From Pigmentiphaga humi (GTDB taxonomy: Bacteria; Pseudomonadota; Gammaproteobacteria; Burkholderiales; Burkholderiaceae_B), in NCBI RefSeq assembly GCF_900606115.1, contig NZ_UWPJ01000018.1, positions 124,001-188,000 of the forward strand: 64,000 nucleotides of DNA. Reading direction: 5' to 3'. The notes under the pieces were generated by a model that worked only from the letters and a program-made list of their open reading frames with translations, searched no databases and was not told the DNA's origin. Numbering within the stretch: the stretch's first letter is position 1; each line of letters opens with the position of its first letter. Positions 60,955-64,000 of the stretch are shown here, one piece after another. Position numbers and translations under genes: made by a program.

Positions 60955-61929
60955 CTACAACTGGATTCCCAGCTGTTCGACCAGCCCGCCCCATTTCTTT
61001 TCTCCCTCCACGATGGAACGCCGGGCTTCCTCGACCGAGCCGCCGGCCGGCTCGGCGCCTTCCGCCGCGAGGCTGGAGCGCGCCTCCGGCGAATTGAGCA
61101 CCCGGTTCACGTCGCGGTTGAGCCGCTCCAGCACCTCCTTGGGCGTGCCGGCCGGCGCCATCAGGCCGAACCAGCCCACGGCCTCATAGCCGGGCAGGCC
61201 CGCCTCGGCCACCGTCGGGACCTCGGGCAGCAGCGGCGAACGCCGGGCGCTGGTCACCGCCAGCGCTTTGAGCTTGCCGCTCTTGATCTGCTCGCGCACC
61301 AGCGGGAACGGCGCGAAATTGAGCTGGATCTGGCCGGCTATCGTATCTGCCACCGACGGGCCGCTGCCCTTGTACGGAACGTGGATCAGCTTGACCCCCG
61401 CCATGGAGGCGAACAGTTCGCCGAACAAGTGGTTCGACGAGCCATTTCCCGACGAGCCGTAATTGAGCTTGCCCGGATGCTGCCGCGCATACTCGATCAG
61501 GCCTTTCACGTCGGAAAAAGGCATGCGTTCGTTGGCCACGAGCACCACGGGCGGCGTGGCGATCAGCGCCACCGGCGCGAGGTCCTTGACCGGGTCGTAG
61601 CCGAGGTTTTTGTACAGGCTGCCCGCCACCAGGATGTTGCCGAACGACGCCAGCACCGTGGTGTAGCCGTCGGGCTTGGATTTGGCGACCTGCTCGACGC
61701 CTATGGTGCCCGCCGCACCCGGCTTGTTCTCGACCACGACCGGCTGATTCCAGGCCTGGCTGAGCCCTTGCGAGATCACGCGTCCGAGCATGTCGGTGTT
61801 GCCGCCTGGCGTGTACGGAACGATCAGCCGGCTGGGGCGGGACGGAAAACCTTCGTCGGCGGCGTGGACGGCCAGGCCGGCGGCTGCAACCATACAGCCC
61901 GCCGCAATCGACAGCATGCGCTTGTTCAT
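60955..61929 (-). CDS. Bug (TctC-type) periplasmic solute-binding protein
   Basis: 324 residues: signal peptide ending GLAVHAADEGFPSRP, SRLIVPYTPGGNTDMLGRVI, VVVENKPGAAGTIGVEQVA and IHVPYKGSGPSVADTIAGQ. Start ATG 61929 with GGGAG upstream. It follows the TauD-type dioxygenase gene by 10 nt, so the two share an operon under the GntR gene upstream; its ligand may be the dioxygenase substrate or product. Confidence 0.93.
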   Translation of the reverse strand: MNKRMLSIAAGCMVAAAGLAVHAADEGFPSRPSRLIVPYTPGGNTDMLGRVISQGLSQAWNQPVVVENKPGAAGTIGVEQVAKSKPDGYTTVLASFGNILVAGSLYKNLGYDPVKDLAPVALIATPPVVLVANERMPFSDVKGLIEYARQHPGKLNYGSSGNGSSNHLFGELFASMAGVKLIHVPYKGSGPSVADTIAGQIQLNFAPFPLVREQIKSGKLKALAVTSARRSPLLPEVPTVAEAGLPGYEAVGWFGLMAPAGTPKEVLERLNRDVNRVLNSPEARSSLAAEGAEPAGGSVEEARRSIVEGEKKWGGLVEQLGIQL

Positions 61930-61939
61930 GGCGCTCTCC

Positions 61940-62965
61940 CTAGACAGTGGCCGCGGCGCGCCCGTGGCGGCGCTCGTAGGAAGTGCCGAACTCCCGCGTC
62001 TGGCGGAACACTTCGGGCAGCGGGCGGCCATTGGGCAGGGTCACCCAGGCTCGCAACAAGTGCCGGCGCTGCGCCGGATCGTCGTGGTCCTGGTATTTGG
62101 TGCGTGCATGCAGCACGCTGTAGTTGTTGCCGATCTGGATGTCGCCGGGCTCCATGCTGAAACTGAGCTGCACCTGCGGATCGTTGCAGATCTCCTCTAC
62201 CAGTTCGATGGCCTGAGCCTCGGCCTGCGTCCAGCGCGGCACGTCGGGCAGTTCCTGGGCCAGCCGCAGGTAGCGCCGCTTGTAGAGCGCGCTCAGCTTG
62301 CCCTCGAAGAAGTTGAGGATGGGAACCGACTGGATGCGCAGGCCGCCGCGATGCTGGCCGCGCGTATCGAAATGGTAGGGCTGCTGCAGCACGTCGACCA
62401 GGTCGGGCCGGCGGCGCAGCACTTCGTTGTAGAGCGCGGCGACGCTCACCAGCTTGCTCACGCCGCCCGACCTGGCGGTGCGCAGGCAGAGCAACATGAA
62501 TGCGTCGCCGCCATCGTTATGGAAGGTCAGCTCGTCGTCGGTCTGGTAGCTGCGCACCGAGTTGTCGTTCGATACCTTCAGTCCGGTGTTGGTGACGCTG
62601 TGCATGCGGTTGCCCGCGCCATCCTGCTCCTGCGGATCGCCCAGGTGCACCGACAGCCCCCAGAACAGAATGCGCGCGTCGTCGTCGCTGTAGTCGGCAA
62701 TGGGCAGGCCGCGCAGCAGCGCGAAGCCACGCCCCCCCTCCAGCTCCTCGCGCACGCGCTCCAGCCGCGCCGCCATGCGGGGAATGGGAAAGTCCTCCGG
62801 GCCGAATGCCGCCGGCGCCAGGCCGCGCGCCTTGCAGGCGGCCACCGTCGCGGCAAGCTCGTCGGTCTCGGCGCGGTCCAGCCGCCAGATCCAATCGGTC
62901 CGCCCGGCAAGGCTGGACCCCGTCCAGACCTCCGGTCCCGTCAATGGCTGCGCAACACGATTCAT
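61940..62965 (-). CDS. TauD/TfdA family Fe(II)/2-oxoglutarate dioxygenase
   Basis: 341 residues. The metal triad is His149-x-Asp151 (LTFHNDGGDAF) and His286 (NNYSVLHARTKY), and a 2-oxoglutarate arginine is near 301-305 (RRHLLRAW). TauD-like enzymes hydroxylate taurine, 2,4-D, sulfonates, betaines or other acids. The substrate here is unknown. It precedes the Bug gene by 10 nt. A perfect palindrome lies 28 nt before the start codon. Confidence 0.9.
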   Translation of the reverse strand: MNRVAQPLTGPEVWTGSSLAGRTDWIWRLDRAETDELAATVAACKARGLAPAAFGPEDFPIPRMAARLERVREELEGGRGFALLRGLPIADYSDDDARILFWGLSVHLGDPQEQDGAGNRMHSVTNTGLKVSNDNSVRSYQTDDELTFHNDGGDAFMLLCLRTARSGGVSKLVSVAALYNEVLRRRPDLVDVLQQPYHFDTRGQHRGGLRIQSVPILNFFEGKLSALYKRRYLRLAQELPDVPRWTQAEAQAIELVEEICNDPQVQLSFSMEPGDIQIGNNYSVLHARTKYQDHDDPAQRRHLLRAWVTLPNGRPLPEVFRQTREFGTSYERRHGRAAATV

Positions 62966-62992
62966 TTCGGCCTCCGTTTTGATGACTTTAAT

Positions 62993-63004
62993 ATTGTCGA
63001 CAAT
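62993..63004. promoter_or_regulatory. GntR-type operator ATTGTCGACAAT
   Basis: A perfect 12-bp palindrome, TTGT-CG-ACAA at its core, fits the T-N-GT-N3-AC-N-A pattern of FadR-type GntR proteins. It lies between the GntR gene (61 nt downstream of it on the plus strand) and the TauD gene start (27 nt away). Confidence 0.65.
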
Positions 63005-63065
63005 TTAAAAACCATACTTCATCGACACCGCCAAGGCAACGGCACTCCGGGTAATTCCTGCGTGC

Positions 63066-63812
63066 TCAGGAAACCTCGCGCGACGCCAACTGGCGCCGGA
63101 TCTCCTTGCTGTTCTCTTCCAGGCGGCGCGCCCAGAGCCGCTCGGCCTCGTCCGCATCCTGCCGGCGGAAAGCCTGCAGCGACTTGCGCCACAGCGCGAG
63201 CGAGCGTTTGCGGCGCTCGGGGCTGTGCAGCCCGATCCGGGTATAGCGGAACATCTGCAGCGACAGCGATGCGATCAGGGCGAACAGCCTGTCGTTGCCG
63301 CTGTGCGCGGCGCAGCACAGGGTCAGGCGCGCCAGCGTCTCGCCGAAGGCATCGCCGCCCTGCGGATCATCGGCCAGCGGCGCCAGCTTGGCAACGCCGT
63401 CCTCCAGGATGGCCAACAGTTCGGGCGACGGCGCCGTGGCCACCCGCCGCGCCACCAGCCGTATCAGGCTGACGCGCACCTCCAGCAATTCCTCGACCTC
63501 CCGGGTGGACAGCTGCGTGGCCTGCGCGCCGCGGCGCGGATGGATGCGGACGATGCCCTCTTTCTCGAGCAGGCGCATCGCCTCGCGCACCGGACTGCGG
63601 CTGACGCCGAATTCATCGGCGATATCCTGTTCGCGCACCCACTCGCCCGGCGCAATGGTTTCATTGAGGATGCGGTCGCCGATGTGGGCGGCGATCTGCT
63701 CCGGCAGCGTCAGCGTCTTGCACTGCCCCAGCAGCCAGCGAAAACTGGTGGCGCTGCCTTCGCCGCCAGCCATCAGGAATGCGGAGGATCGGGTGACTGC
63801 GGATGGCTCCAT
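63066..63812 (-). CDS. GntR family regulator (FCD-type)
   Basis: 248 residues. N-terminal winged helix: LPEQIAAHIGDRILNETIAPGEWVREQDIADEFGVSRSPVREAMRLLEKEG. C-terminal FCD-like helical domain from EVEELLEVRVSLIRLVARRV on. ATG 63812 is chosen because homology begins after MEPSAVTRSS; a longer reading from 63992 includes no family sequence. It is upstream of the TauD-Bug genes on the same strand and likely regulates them through ATTGTCGACAAT. Confidence 0.9.
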   Translation of the reverse strand: MEPSAVTRSSAFLMAGGEGSATSFRWLLGQCKTLTLPEQIAAHIGDRILNETIAPGEWVREQDIADEFGVSRSPVREAMRLLEKEGIVRIHPRRGAQATQLSTREVEELLEVRVSLIRLVARRVATAPSPELLAILEDGVAKLAPLADDPQGGDAFGETLARLTLCCAAHSGNDRLFALIASLSLQMFRYTRIGLHSPERRKRSLALWRKSLQAFRRQDADEAERLWARRLEENSKEIRRQLASREVS

Positions 63813-63936
63813 CGAATGCCCTATACGTGTTGCCCGGGGGACGCATGCGGAATGCGACCAGGCGCAGTATACGGCGCGGCATGCCCAGCCTGCTGCCCGA
63901 TGCCTCGAGCCGGACATGCCGCAAGATGCGGGACGG

Positions 63937-64000
63937 CTAGCGCATGATCGAGGGCAGCCAGAGCGCCAGGCCGGGAAACACCGCAATGGCAACCAGGCGC
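63937..64000 (-). CDS. C-terminal end of a membrane protein, probably TRAP large permease
   Basis: Only the last 20 residues are in the window: RLVAIAVFPGLALWLPSIMR, then TAG. The hydrophobic VxxxFPGLALWLP ending is typical of DctM-type TRAP permeases (compare LSLWLP-type ends). The rest is past the right edge, so the call is tentative. It lies upstream of the GntR gene on the same strand, with 124 nt between. Confidence 0.4.
   Translation of the reverse strand, partial: RLVAIAVFPGLALWLPSIMR

Noticed and set aside
1-64000. CRISPR array, tRNA, rRNA or prophage genes
   Set aside because: No regular direct repeats with spacers, no tRNA-like cloverleaf with conserved TTCRANNC noticed, and no phage structural or integrase genes were seen by eye.

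Overview
The window is a high-GC (mostly 65-70 %) beta-proteobacterial chromosome segment, most like Bordetella/Achromobacter (Alcaligenaceae). This rests on six separate Bug-type (TctC) periplasmic receptors, the folC-SPOR-cvpA-purF order, the cysI-DUF934-cobA set, and dense, mostly ATG-initiated genes that often overlap by 4 nt. I could not run a database search, so genus and product names rest on recognising sequence families. No rRNA, tRNA, CRISPR, prophage or intact insertion sequence was seen.

Layout. 1-5 kb: the 3' part of imuB and full dnaE2/imuC (SOS mutasome), then an MgtC-like membrane protein. 5-13 kb: an orphan membrane histidine kinase, small unknown proteins, a beta-carbonic anhydrase, a CDF metal transporter, a DUF1415 protein, and the overlapping pair bioB-arfB. 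13-24 kb: an HU protein, then MarR regulator + Bug + aromatic FAD hydroxylase; a LysR gene; a Bug + alpha/beta hydrolase pair divergent from a TetR regulator; a diguanylate cyclase; another Bug. 23-32 kb: two minus-strand catabolic operons. One is a CO-dehydrogenase-like molybdenum hydroxylase (coxM-G-S-L) followed by an enoyl-CoA hydratase and a Bug. The other is a hydroxycinnamoyl-CoA hydratase/lyase-like enzyme with an ADP-forming acyl-CoA synthetase and an acyl-CoA dehydrogenase. 32-45 kb: housekeeping genes on the minus strand: a 3-hydroxyisobutyryl-CoA hydrolase-like protein, dsbB, marC, cobA, DUF934, cysI, purF, cvpA, a SPOR protein, folC, map and a DUF2207 protein. 45-54 kb: a NicC-like FAD monooxygenase with its IclR regulator, an orphan HipB-like repressor, a CytX-like transporter, a BKACE enzyme, glutathione reductase, a methyltransferase and a Dabb protein. 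53-64 kb: IclR divergent from hmgA-fahA-Bug (homogentisate degradation), a secreted repeat protein, a broken sulfatase, a Bug, an RcnB-like protein, then GntR-TauD dioxygenase-Bug and the last residues of a probable TRAP permease.

The regulatory DNA is unusually legible. A 21-bp dyad (TATATAAA-N5-TTTATATA) sits in the same register between -35 and -10 of two promoters 12.7 kb apart. One drives the alpha/beta hydrolase-Bug pair next to a TetR gene; the other drives the acyl-CoA operon. This suggests one TetR-controlled regulon for uptake, ester hydrolysis, CoA activation and oxidation of an unknown acid. Other clear operator sets are three phased palindromes before the orphan hipB gene, TTACG-N5-CGTAA sites between iclR and hmgA, TGAAC-N5-GTTCA just after the -10 box of the NicC-like operon, and ATTGTCGACAAT before the TauD gene. 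The molybdenum hydroxylase operon has an elaborate inverted-repeat leader that could hide its ribosome binding site.

The best candidates for something undescribed are the two-locus TetR acyl-CoA system, the leader of the molybdenum hydroxylase operon, and the HipB gene that kept three operators but has no hipA.
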